In this document: positions 1-6,398 of the stretch, in pieces | Numbering within the stretch: position 1 is the first letter of the stretch | How the letters are laid out: each line of letters begins with the position of its first letter | Assembly (NCBI GenBank): GCA_946997215.1 | Contig: CAMPUL010000028.1 | Span: 1 to 13,827, forward strand | Direction: 5' to 3' | Source: Gardnerella vaginalis | GTDB taxonomy: Bacteria > Actinomycetota > Actinomycetes > Actinomycetales > Bifidobacteriaceae | Length of the DNA stretch: 13,827 nt | Program-made: the position numbers and the translations under genes | The notes under the pieces: model-generated | The model's input: only the letters and a program-made list of their open reading frames with translations | The model's database searches: none | Told to the model about the DNA's origin: nothing

Positions 1-113
1 CTTATTCGCTTCTTGCTGGTGGAATTATTGCTGTGCTTGGCGTTTTGGGTGCAGGAATTTGGTATCTACACAAGCGTGGACTTGTTAGCTTCAACTGGTT
101 GTTGCGCTATTAG
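1..113 (+). CDS. C-terminal end of a membrane-anchored protein (5' partial)
   Basis: The reading frame is open from base 3 to the TAG at 111-113 and encodes 36 residues. These are a hydrophobic helix (LLAGGIIAVLGVLGAG, then IWYL), a basic stop-transfer sequence (HKRG) and a short tail ending in LLRY. This is what the C-terminal anchor of a surface protein looks like. The next gene is an anchored-repeat ABC transporter binding protein, and such transporters are usually encoded beside surface proteins carrying the same repeat. This is therefore probably the tail of such a repeat protein, but that is inferred from context because no repeat domain is inside the window. Three TAG triplets follow in a row, and the next start codon is 19 bp downstream, so cotranscription with the transporter is likely. 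Confidence 0.6.
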   Translation, partial: YSLLAGGIIAVLGVLGAGIWYLHKRGLVSFNWLLRY

Positions 114-131
114 TAGTAGGAGTGTGTAAGG

Positions 132-1961
132 GTGATTCGTAAGCCCAAAAAAGTAAAGCAAACTTTGTTCTCTTCGCTTGCTGCAATTGCAGCCGTTGCG
201 TTTATTTTGCCGCTTTCTGCTTGTGGTAGTGCTAACGGGAATCGTGCAGTACATCGCGATGGTCGCATTAACGTGGTTACAACAACGGGCGTTTTGCGAG
301 ATATGGTTGCGAATGTTGCAGGAGACGCGGCAAACGTAAGCGCGATTGTGCCAGATAACGCGGATCCGCACTCGTACGAGCCGCGTTTGCGATCAATCAG
401 AGATGTTGTGTACGCGGATGTAGCTTTTAGCAACTACATGATGCTGGAAGAACACGGCGTTATTACCGCGCTCGACGCGAATTTGCGAAAAGGTGTGCCA
501 AATGTGCAACTTGCGGAAGAAAGCGTTAAGCACGCGGCAGATATTATTCCGATGATAGAAGACGTGTCTTTAGACACGATTTGGCTAGGTCTTGCTACAG
601 AACGCATGGCTGTGCAGCCGAGCGAGGAAGCGCATAGCGCGCAAGGCGCTACAAGTGCAAATACGCAAAAGCGTGCGGAAGAATCGCCCTCGGCGGCGGC
701 TGGTGAGTTAGCTTCGCTAAACAATCTCAATAAAACAAAAACAAATTCAAAACAAGATAGTCAGCTAGAAAAGTCAGGTCAATCTTTGCAATCAAATGCG
801 CCTTCTACCGCAACAAAAGAAGGTCGCGCAACTGTAATAAAGCCGAACGCATACAACATGAAGCGCTCCGACAGAATACGCTTAACAGCAACAAAAGTAA
901 GCGGGCCAGGCGCGCTATTCGCATACTTGACTGGCACTTTTGGAAGCGTAGAAACATACTTTAACAGCGCAAACGGCATAAGCGCAGAAGACCACATAGA
1001 CTTGCCAGCAGACGCGCACACGCATTTAAGCTGGGCGTTTAGCAAGCCAGGCGAATACACGCTTGAATTGCACGCCGACATGCTAAACGCGCAAAACGAG
1101 GTAGTTTCTAGCCTTGGAAACACCAAAATGCGATTTGCTGTGGGCGTAAACGCGCAAAAAATAGCCAAAAAGCGTGGAGCTAGCGTAGTGCTGAACAAAG
1201 GTCATGCAGATTTAGCTTACGACTTAGCAAAACGCGGATTTGTGTACCGCGTAGATACTTTGCAAGAAAAGCGCTCCGCTGCGCCAAAACGCGTGTATTA
1301 CAAGCCGCGCGATGTGGTTGTAGAAGTTCCAACTAACGCGCTAAAAGAGATACCAGCCGAGCAAGGATACAGGTTTTTGGGAGCTGCAAGGCAGAAGATT
1401 TATCAGCTTCCGCAAGCAGTTTTAGGAAAGCACGTTCACGGAGACATTGATCCGCATTTGTGGCAATCCGTAAAAAATGGCATAGCATACGTGCGCACAA
1501 TCGCAGATCGCCTTTGCGAAGTGGATGTTAAAAATGCTCGTAAATATCGCGAAAATGCGGACCGATACATTAACAAGCTTCTAGATGTAGACGCGTATAT
1601 GCGGAAAAAAGTGGCGTCAATACCAAAAGAGAAGCGCAATTTGGTTACAACGCACGACGCTTTTGCATACTTGGGTAAAGCTTACGGCGTGAATATTGCA
1701 GGATTTGTAACGATTAATCCTTCGAGTGAGCCGAGCGTGCAAGATAGGCGTAGATTGCAGCAGATTTTGCGCGATTTAGAGATTCCAGCTGTGTTTTTGG
1801 AGCCAAATTTAATCTCGCGTTCGTCTGTGCTTAAAGAGCTTGCGGCGCAAGCGCACGTAAAAGTTTGCCCGATTTATGGAGATGCTTTCGATTCTAAAGT
1901 GCGAACTTACGCGGATATGATGCGAGCGAATGCGGATTCTTTGGCAAAGTGCTTGAAGTGA
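132..1961 (+). CDS. Anchored-repeat metal ABC transporter, substrate-binding lipoprotein
   Basis: This 609-residue protein is a cluster 9 (TroA/ZnuA-like) metal-binding lipoprotein. The start is GTG with GGAG about 9 nt upstream. A lipoprotein signal peptide ends in the lipobox LSAC with Cys31. The N-terminal lobe (about 45-155) has DPHSYEP with His80. The C-terminal lobe (about 430-609) has DPHLW with His442, TTHDAF with His508 and YGDAFDS with Asp584. A His-His-His-Asp ligand set resembles TroA/ZnuA more than the His-His-Glu-Asp set of PsaA/MntC, so zinc or manganese is likely; the metal is not proven. Between the lobes lie a low-complexity S/Q/K/A-rich linker (about 157-240) and a domain at about 245-340 with GALFAYLTGTFG and HTHLSWAFSKPGEYTL, matching the actinobacterial surface-anchored repeat (TIGR03769 type). 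It makes the protein about twice the length of ordinary binding proteins. The ATPase and permease follow. Confidence 0.88.
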   Translation: MIRKPKKVKQTLFSSLAAIAAVAFILPLSACGSANGNRAVHRDGRINVVTTTGVLRDMVANVAGDAANVSAIVPDNADPHSYEPRLRSIRDVVYADVAFSNYMMLEEHGVITALDANLRKGVPNVQLAEESVKHAADIIPMIEDVSLDTIWLGLATERMAVQPSEEAHSAQGATSANTQKRAEESPSAAAGELASLNNLNKTKTNSKQDSQLEKSGQSLQSNAPSTATKEGRATVIKPNAYNMKRSDRIRLTATKVSGPGALFAYLTGTFGSVETYFNSANGISAEDHIDLPADAHTHLSWAFSKPGEYTLELHADMLNAQNEVVSSLGNTKMRFAVGVNAQKIAKKRGASVVLNKGHADLAYDLAKRGFVYRVDTLQEKRSAAPKRVYYKPRDVVVEVPTNALKEIPAEQGYRFLGAARQKIYQLPQAVLGKHVHGDIDPHLWQSVKNGIAYVRTIADRLCEVDVKNARKYRENADRYINKLLDVDAYMRKKVASIPKEKRNLVTTHDAFAYLGKAYGVNIAGFVTINPSSEPSVQDRRRLQQILRDLEIPAVFLEPNLISRSSVLKELAAQAHVKVCPIYGDAFDSKVRTYADMMRANADSLAKCLK

Positions 1962-2010
1962 GATTTAAGTGAGATTGATGTTGGATTTAAGTTGGATTTA
2001 AGTGATGAGG
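1956..2010. repeat. 11-bp tandem repeat spanning the stop codon of the metal-binding gene
   Basis: Five consecutive 11-bp units can be read: AAGTGAGATTT, AAGTGAGATTG, ATGTTGGATTT, AAGTTGGATTT and a diverged AAGTGATGAGG. The first unit contains the TGA stop of the binding-protein gene (1959-1961). The last contains the GTG and ATG at 2002 and 2005 that could open the ATPase reading frame. The array fills almost all of the spacer. It could be slippage-derived filler; no function is visible. Confidence 0.75.
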
Positions 2011-2025
2011 ACTGACGAGAGAAAT

Positions 2026-2826
2026 ATGGATGCAAATATGGACGTAAATACTGTTATAAACGCACAAAATCTAAATGTAAGTTATGGCAGTCGCGCGATT
2101 GTAAAAGACGTTTCGTTTACGATTAAAAGTGGCGAATTTGTGGGGCTTCTTGGCGCAAATGGAGCTGGAAAAACAACGCTTTTCCGCGCGATTATGGGGC
2201 TAATACCGCATTCTGGAAAGCTGGAAGTACACGCTAATAAAAGCAGTGAATCTTCGATTAATCCGCGAGTAAGCAACGTTGGATACGTGCCGCAACGCCA
2301 CGATATTGCGTGGGATTTCCCACTTTCCGTATTAGACGTAGTAATGATGGGCCGCATTCGTCATATTGGCTACGTGCGTCGCGCAAAAAAAGAAGACTAC
2401 GAGATAGCGCTCGCTTCTCTTGAGCGCACAGGAATGGCGGATTTTAGAGACCGCACAATCGGAGAGCTTTCAGGCGGACAAAGGCAGCGCGTACTCGTTG
2501 CGCGCGCTCTCGCAGGACAGCCGCGATTGATGCTTTTAGACGAGCCATTTACAGGCTTAGATATGCCTACTCAAGAGCTGCTCACGAGTCTTTTTTTGGA
2601 TTTAGCAAAGTCGGGAGAAGCAATTTTGATGAGCTCGCACGACATTATTGGCTCAATTAACTCATGCTCGAGAATAATGCTATTTGATGGCACTATTGTG
2701 GGCGACGATGAGCCGCAAAATTTGCAAACAGAACAGTGGGTACGAACCTTCCACGTAGCTCCGCAAAATCCGCTTATTAAAGCAGTTGAGCGCGTTATGG
2801 CGCATGAAAGTGTGGTAGAAAAATAA
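2026..2826 (+). CDS. Metal ABC transporter, ATP-binding subunit
   Basis: Cytoplasmic ATPase of the importer, 266 residues from the ATG at 2026. Visible motifs, numbered from that start: Walker A GANGAGKTT (43-51), Q-loop YVPQRH (Gln90), signature LSGGQ (148-152), Walker B LMLLDEP (Asp172, Glu173), D-loop TGLD, and the H-loop SSHD (His205). The sequence between Walker A and the signature (GYVPQ...WDFPLSVLDVVMMGR) is typical of the ZnuC/MntB group. The frame is open back to GTG 2002 and ATG 2005, but those lie in the upstream 11-bp repeat and have no ribosome-binding site. ATG 2026 has GAGAG close upstream and is preferred, though not certain. The stop overlaps the permease start by 1 nt (TAATG), indicating translational coupling. 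Confidence 0.92.
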   Translation: MDANMDVNTVINAQNLNVSYGSRAIVKDVSFTIKSGEFVGLLGANGAGKTTLFRAIMGLIPHSGKLEVHANKSSESSINPRVSNVGYVPQRHDIAWDFPLSVLDVVMMGRIRHIGYVRRAKKEDYEIALASLERTGMADFRDRTIGELSGGQRQRVLVARALAGQPRLMLLDEPFTGLDMPTQELLTSLFLDLAKSGEAILMSSHDIIGSINSCSRIMLFDGTIVGDDEPQNLQTEQWVRTFHVAPQNPLIKAVERVMAHESVVEK

Positions 2827-3707
2827 TGCTATCTCCAATCGACTTTATACAAGACCTTACAAACCCAGACCTTTGGTTCTTACTAAAAGCACTTATAGTA
2901 GCGTGCCTTTCTAGCGTAATATGCGGAGTTGTAGGATGCTACGTAGTGCTGCGCGGAATGGCGTTTATTGGAGACGCAGTAGCGCACTCCGTTTTTCCAG
3001 GACTCGCAATCGCGTTTGTTTTGCAAGGAAACTTGCTATTTGGCGGCGCGCTGGCAGGAGTTGCAACCGCGCTAATCGTATCAATCTTTAGCCAAAATCG
3101 AAGGCTTCGCGAAGACTCGTTTATAGGCGTATTCTTTGTGTCTGCCTTTGCGCTTGGAATCGTAGTAATATCAAAAGCTTCGGGCTATGCAGGATCCCTG
3201 GAATCGTTCCTATTTGGCTCCATTACAGGAATCCCAGACTCCGACATTGCTGTAGTAGCAATAACAGGGCTAATAATCGTAATGCTTTTAATGATGTTCC
3301 ACAAAGAGCTAGTATGCGTTTCAATGGATCGAGAAACAAGCCGCGCAATGGGATTGCCAGTAGCGTGGTTGGATGGAATGCTATACGTTTTAGTTGCGAT
3401 TGCTGTAGTGGTATCTGTGCAAATAATCGGAAACGTGCTTGTTTTAGCGCTTTTGATTACGCCTGCGGCGACTGCGCGATTGCTTACTGACCGACTTGGA
3501 AAGATGATGATTTTGGCGCCTGCTATTGGTTGCTCTTCTTCGATTCTTGGAATGTACTTGTCTTGGAGTTTAGACACTGCCACCGGCGGCACAATCGTTT
3601 TGGTTGCGACTTTTATGTTTGTTCTAGCGTGGGTGTGCTCGCCTAAACACGGGTTGGTAGCGAGGATTGTGCCGAAACTACAATCAGTCGTTGCACGATT
3701 TGACTGA
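2826..3707 (+). CDS. Metal ABC transporter, permease subunit (ABC-3 family)
   Basis: This 293-residue polytopic membrane protein has about eight or nine hydrophobic segments, starting near residue 18. ABC-3 family hallmarks are GMAFIGDAVAHSVFPGLA near residue 45, SFIGVFFVSAFALGIV near 98, SFLFGSITGI near 127 and GNVLVLALLITPAATARLL near 203, followed by the late helix TATGGTIVLVATFMFVLAW. It forms the channel for the metal handed over by the lipoprotein and works with the ATPase whose stop codon overlaps its start. The last codons (Ala-Arg-Phe-Asp-stop) are encoded by the left arm of a repeated hairpin that has a 49/52-identical copy near 13068. The extreme C-terminus was therefore probably reshaped when that repeat arrived, or the repeat acts as its terminator. 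Confidence 0.92.
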   Translation: MLSPIDFIQDLTNPDLWFLLKALIVACLSSVICGVVGCYVVLRGMAFIGDAVAHSVFPGLAIAFVLQGNLLFGGALAGVATALIVSIFSQNRRLREDSFIGVFFVSAFALGIVVISKASGYAGSLESFLFGSITGIPDSDIAVVAITGLIIVMLLMMFHKELVCVSMDRETSRAMGLPVAWLDGMLYVLVAIAVVVSVQIIGNVLVLALLITPAATARLLTDRLGKMMILAPAIGCSSSILGMYLSWSLDTATGGTIVLVATFMFVLAWVCSPKHGLVARIVPKLQSVVARFD

Positions 3708-3818
3708 GCTTGAAATTGCATAATGCATTTCAAGCTCCTTCAAAGCGCTGAGCCGCTCAAGGCAGAAGCATTGCTTCTGCGCGGCGAAGACGTGAGCGCG
3801 GCTAATCCGCGCGAGCGA
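3696..3818. repeat. Compound hairpin repeat, copy 1 (blocks A-B-C)
   Basis: Three hairpins lie in series. Block A (3696-3747) has arms around GAGCTTGAAAT / ATTTCAAGCTC and outer arms CGATTTGA / TCAAAGCG. Block B (3752-3785) has outer arms GCCGC / GCGGC, a 5-nt bulge TCAAG on the left side only, and a perfect inner palindrome GCAGAAGCA-T-TGCTTCTGC. Block C (3796-3812) is GCGCGG-CTAAT-CCGCGC, followed by GAGCGA. Block A differs from the copy at 13068-13119 at only 3 of 52 positions. The element overlaps the permease stop codon (3705-3707). It may act as a transcription end or mRNA stabiliser, but there is no T-run after it, so it is not a classical intrinsic terminator. Confidence 0.8.
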
Positions 3819-3875
3819 AACACTTTTACGGATGGTTTATGAACGTTAATATTCTAAGGTTTTAGGTTTTAGTAC

Positions 3876-4047
3876 GGCGCTATTTATTGCTCGTAGAGAA
3901 ATACATCAAACCTTCTGGATATCTAGGACTTTTGCGTGGCTTTTATCACCGAGATTCTCGATTTTTCTTCTTCATTCGATGAATCACCATCAAAGATGCT
4001 GAGGTTCATCTCATTCAGGGCGAAAAATCTCGAATCTCTACAGCGCC
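3876..4047. other. Nested inverted repeat, possible structured RNA or leader
   Basis: This lies in the 357-bp gene-free gap before plsC. Outer arms GGCGCT (3876) and GTAGAGA (3893) are complementary to TCTCTAC and AGCGCC (4035-4047). Inside, a 17-nt arm at 3951-3967 pairs with 4022-4038 at 15 of 17 positions. Within its loop GATGAA and TTCATC pair around CATC-AAA-GATG. The outer GTAGAGA stem and the 17-nt stem share four bases near 4035-4038, so the two folds partly compete. The structure ends 17 bp before the GTG of plsC, so it could be a regulatory leader, an independent small RNA or a decayed repeat element. I do not recognise a known riboswitch class. The rest of the gap shows only a GGTTTTAGGTTTTAG micro-repeat near 3858. 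Confidence 0.5.
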
Positions 4048-4064
4048 TGGCGTAATCATGTAGT

Positions 4065-4994
4065 GTGCTTATGGAAGATTTTGCGGTTTATAGTTTGCGG
4101 CACAATAGACGTATGGTATCTAAAGGAAAACCTTCGCCTAGAAGCGCAGTTAAGCAGCTCAGCGATGAGCAAGTAGAACGCTTAGCGTGCGCACACAAGT
4201 TAGTTGACCCTACTTATTACTACCCAACGGGCGCGCGGACGCCAAATACAGCAGAAATCAACGCACAAAATCCAAAGGCAACCGAACGATTGCTTGAAGG
4301 AACGTCTCGCGTGCTTAGATCTCGTTGCAAAGTGCGCGCATGGGGATTGGAAAACGTGCCAGAAGAAGGCGTGTTTATAACCGCTTGCACGCACGTTACA
4401 ATGTTCGACGTTTTTGTGCCAATGACTTCTCTATTCCACCAAGGCCGACGTCCGCGATACATGGCAAAAGCAGAGCTTGCGAATTGGCCAATCATGGGAA
4501 AATGGTTCCAGCTTGTTGGCATGCAACCAGTTCCGCGCAGAAGCGGAAAAGCGCGCGAAATCGAAGAAGAATCGATTAAAATCCTTACAAATGGCAGACC
4601 GCTTAGCGTATGGCCAGAAGGAACAGTTACGCGCGACCCTCAAAAATGGCCTATGAGCATGAAGCCAGGAATCGGCATTATTGCGCTCGAAGCATCGCGC
4701 AGGCTTGGACATCAAATTCCGCTATTTTGCGCTGTTACATGGGGTGCTGCAAGCATTAATCATTGGTGGCCGTGGCCAAAGAAAAACGTTGTAATGTGCT
4801 ACGATGCGCGTCTTGATTATTCGGATCTTCTTGAAGATATGGAGCATTGGGGCGATTTGCCGCCTATGGAGTCTGCTGCAGAGTTGGCTCGTCGCGTACG
4901 CGTGCGCATGACGGAAATTATGGAAGAGATTCGCGGCGAAAAATCGCCAGCTGGATACTTCGATTACAAGCTTATGAAAAGAGTGAAAGAATAG
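4065..4994 (+). CDS. plsC: 1-acyl-sn-glycerol-3-phosphate acyltransferase family protein
   Basis: The 309-residue protein belongs to the PlsC/LPLAT family, which transfers an acyl chain to lysophosphatidic acid to make phosphatidic acid at the inner face of the membrane. Motif I is HVTMFD (His110, Asp115), the catalytic H(X)4D. Motif II lies around VGMQPVPRRSG (151-161) and motif III is VWPEGTVTR (182-190). A proline-containing motif IV region follows near IPLFCAVTWG (about 218). The N-terminus carries about 80 extra residues before the conserved domain and has no obvious membrane helix. Start choice is weak: GTG 4065, ATG 4071 and ATG 4113 are in frame and none has a clear ribosome-binding site. 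Glycerol-3-phosphate dehydrogenase downstream supplies the backbone for the same pathway. Confidence 0.85.
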   Translation: MLMEDFAVYSLRHNRRMVSKGKPSPRSAVKQLSDEQVERLACAHKLVDPTYYYPTGARTPNTAEINAQNPKATERLLEGTSRVLRSRCKVRAWGLENVPEEGVFITACTHVTMFDVFVPMTSLFHQGRRPRYMAKAELANWPIMGKWFQLVGMQPVPRRSGKAREIEEESIKILTNGRPLSVWPEGTVTRDPQKWPMSMKPGIGIIALEASRRLGHQIPLFCAVTWGAASINHWWPWPKKNVVMCYDARLDYSDLLEDMEHWGDLPPMESAAELARRVRVRMTEIMEEIRGEKSPAGYFDYKLMKRVKE

Positions 4995-5017
4995 CGATTG
5001 TAAATTTGCGATTCGAT

Positions 5018-5116
5018 AAGCGATAAATCGTTGATAAATCGTTAGCAAATCGTTGATAAATCAGTGATAAATCATTAGAAAATCGTAAGCAAATCACTAA
5101 TAAATCACTAATAAAG
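5018..5116. repeat. 11-bp tandem repeat, about nine units, downstream of plsC
   Basis: Nine 11-bp units run without interruption from 24 bp after the plsC stop. The first is AAGCGATAAAT; later ones include CGTTGATAAAT (5029 and 5051), CGTTAGCAAAT (5040), CAGTGATAAAT, CATTAGAAAAT, CGTAAGCAAAT and CACTAATAAAT, ending at CACTAATAAAG. All end in an A-rich tetramer spaced one helical turn apart, and stop triplets recur in every frame. It could be non-functional filler, a bent AT-rich segment or binding sites in phase. I see no terminator hairpin. Confidence 0.8.
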
Positions 5117-5175
5117 TCTTCACAAAATGCCCGTAAAGCGCACTGTGTAGAATTATGTAATAGTGTGATTAAAAG

Positions 5176-5251
5176 TTGACTAAGTTGACTACAAACTAAC
5201 TAAGTTTGCTACGAGTTGACAAGTTGACTATAACTTGACTAGTTGTAAATC
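5176..5251 (+). promoter_or_regulatory. Cluster of TTGAC(T/A) hexamers, candidate promoter region for gpsA
   Basis: The gap of 320 bp between plsC and gpsA holds the 11-bp array and then this cluster. TTGACT occurs at 5176, 5185, 5224 and 5235, and TTGACA at 5216; all resemble a sigma-70 -35 element. A possible complete promoter is TTGCTA (5206) with TATAAC (5229) at 17-bp spacing; another is TTGACT (5224) with TAAATC (5246). The hexamers sit in a loose repeat of about 10 bp, so they may be repeat by-products rather than real promoters. Between 5252 and gpsA only a distant AAAGG (5299-5302) stands out. Confidence 0.35.
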
Positions 5252-5314
5252 GCTACAAATGGCTTACGACCAAAGTAGTTTACAAACTCATAAATCGAAA
5301 GGCTAGGCGTAAAC

Positions 5315-6310
5315 ATGAACGTTACGGTGTTGGGTGCTGGAGCTTGGGGTACTGCGTTTGGGCAGGTGCTTGCAGACGCGGGAAATCAAGTGACAATGTG
5401 GGCTATAGAGCCGCAAATTGTTGAAGGCATTCGTAGCAATCACCGCAACGAAGTTAGGCTGCCAATCGTAGAGCGTTTGCCAGAAAACATTACAGCTACG
5501 GGAGATCGCGCAGAAGCTGTAGCAAACGCAGACATTGTAGTAGTTGCGATTGCAGCACAGTTTGCGCGCGTTGCGCTAGAAGAATTTGCTGGCAAAATTC
5601 CGCAAAATGCGATTGTTGTTTCGCTCATGAAAGGCATTGAGCGCACAACAGGCAAGCGCATGGACGAGGTTGTGTGCGAAGCTTTGAACTTGCCGCGTAA
5701 CCGTTTTGCAGCGCTATCTGGGCCAAACTTAAGCAAAGAAGTGGCACTAAGGCAGCATGCGGCGGCGGTTGTTGCGTGCGAGAATCGCGCAAATGCCGAA
5801 GTCGTTGCAAAAGCATGCTCAAACAGCTACTTTAAGGCGTTTGTTTCAACAGATGTGATTGGCGTAGAAATGTGCGGATCGCTTAAAAACGTGGTTGCGC
5901 TCGCAGTTGGCATGGCTCGAGGAGCTGGCTTTGGTGAAAATACGGCTGCGATGATTGAAACGCGCGGTCTTGCAGAGTTGACGGCATTGGGCGTTGCGGA
6001 AGGCGCGGATTCTCGCACTTTTGCAGGACTTGCAGGCTTTGGCGATTTAGTCGCGACTTGCGGATCTCCTCTAAGCCGCAACTACACTTTCGGATCAAAT
6101 CTTGGTAAAGGCATGAGCGTTGAAGAAGCAACTGCTGTGAGCAATGGCGTTGCGGAAGGCGTTCCAACTACTAGCGCTGTTGTGGCAATGGGCAAGCGTT
6201 TGGGAGTTGCAACTCCGCTTGCAAGCGCAATGGCTCGCGTGCTAGAAGAAGGAATCTCTTGCCAAGAGATGCTTGCAATGCTTTTTGATAACGATGTTTG
6301 CGAAGAGTAG
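5315..6310 (+). CDS. gpsA: NAD(P)H-dependent glycerol-3-phosphate dehydrogenase
   Basis: GpsA reduces dihydroxyacetone phosphate to sn-glycerol-3-phosphate, the backbone of phospholipids, in the cytoplasm. The 331-residue length is typical of the family. The N-terminal Rossmann motif is VLGAGAWGTAFG (5-16). Other family segments are SLMKGIER (103-110), the substrate loop ALSGPNLSKEV (133-143), and GSLKNVVALAVGMARG (188-203), in which Lys191 is the expected catalytic lysine. These are followed by GFGENTAAMIETRGLAEL and GLAGFGDLVATC. The start ATG is the first residue of the Rossmann strand; its ribosome-binding site is weak (AAAGG 12 nt upstream). It lies between plsC and ddl, an order common in Actinobacteria. 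Confidence 0.95.
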   Translation: MNVTVLGAGAWGTAFGQVLADAGNQVTMWAIEPQIVEGIRSNHRNEVRLPIVERLPENITATGDRAEAVANADIVVVAIAAQFARVALEEFAGKIPQNAIVVSLMKGIERTTGKRMDEVVCEALNLPRNRFAALSGPNLSKEVALRQHAAAVVACENRANAEVVAKACSNSYFKAFVSTDVIGVEMCGSLKNVVALAVGMARGAGFGENTAAMIETRGLAELTALGVAEGADSRTFAGLAGFGDLVATCGSPLSRNYTFGSNLGKGMSVEEATAVSNGVAEGVPTTSAVVAMGKRLGVATPLASAMARVLEEGISCQEMLAMLFDNDVCEE

Positions 6311-6332
6311 TGAAGCGCAAAAGCCGCGCGCT

Positions 6333-6390
6333 TAGATAATTCAAAATATATAGATAATTCAAAATAACTAAAATAATTCAAAATATAAAA
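6333..6390. repeat. Three direct repeats between gpsA and ddl
   Basis: The 13-mer ATAATTCAAAATA is repeated exactly three times (6336, 6354, 6373) at 18- and 19-bp spacing, filling most of the 88-bp spacer. The last copy runs into the ddl ribosome-binding site AAAAGG (6387-6392). The first two units begin with TAG. It could be filler or a set of operator-like sites; no clear promoter is visible in it. Confidence 0.7.
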
Positions 6391-6398
6391 GGAAAAAA

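Noticed and set aside
3738..3830. Classical intrinsic terminator after the permease
   Set aside because: The hairpins are strong but no run of T follows any of them, so they are described as repeat elements instead.
3923..4064. Minus-strand open frame with protein-like sequence (contains FFALNEMNLSIFDGDSS)
   Set aside because: It has no ribosome-binding site, its only ATG is internal, and it lies entirely inside the nested inverted repeat. It may be a by-product of a dispersed element, so it is not called as a gene.
5018..5116. Replication origin iterons or DnaA boxes
   Set aside because: No unit matches the DnaA box TTATCCACA and there is no replication gene near. Similar gene-specific arrays follow several other genes in the window.
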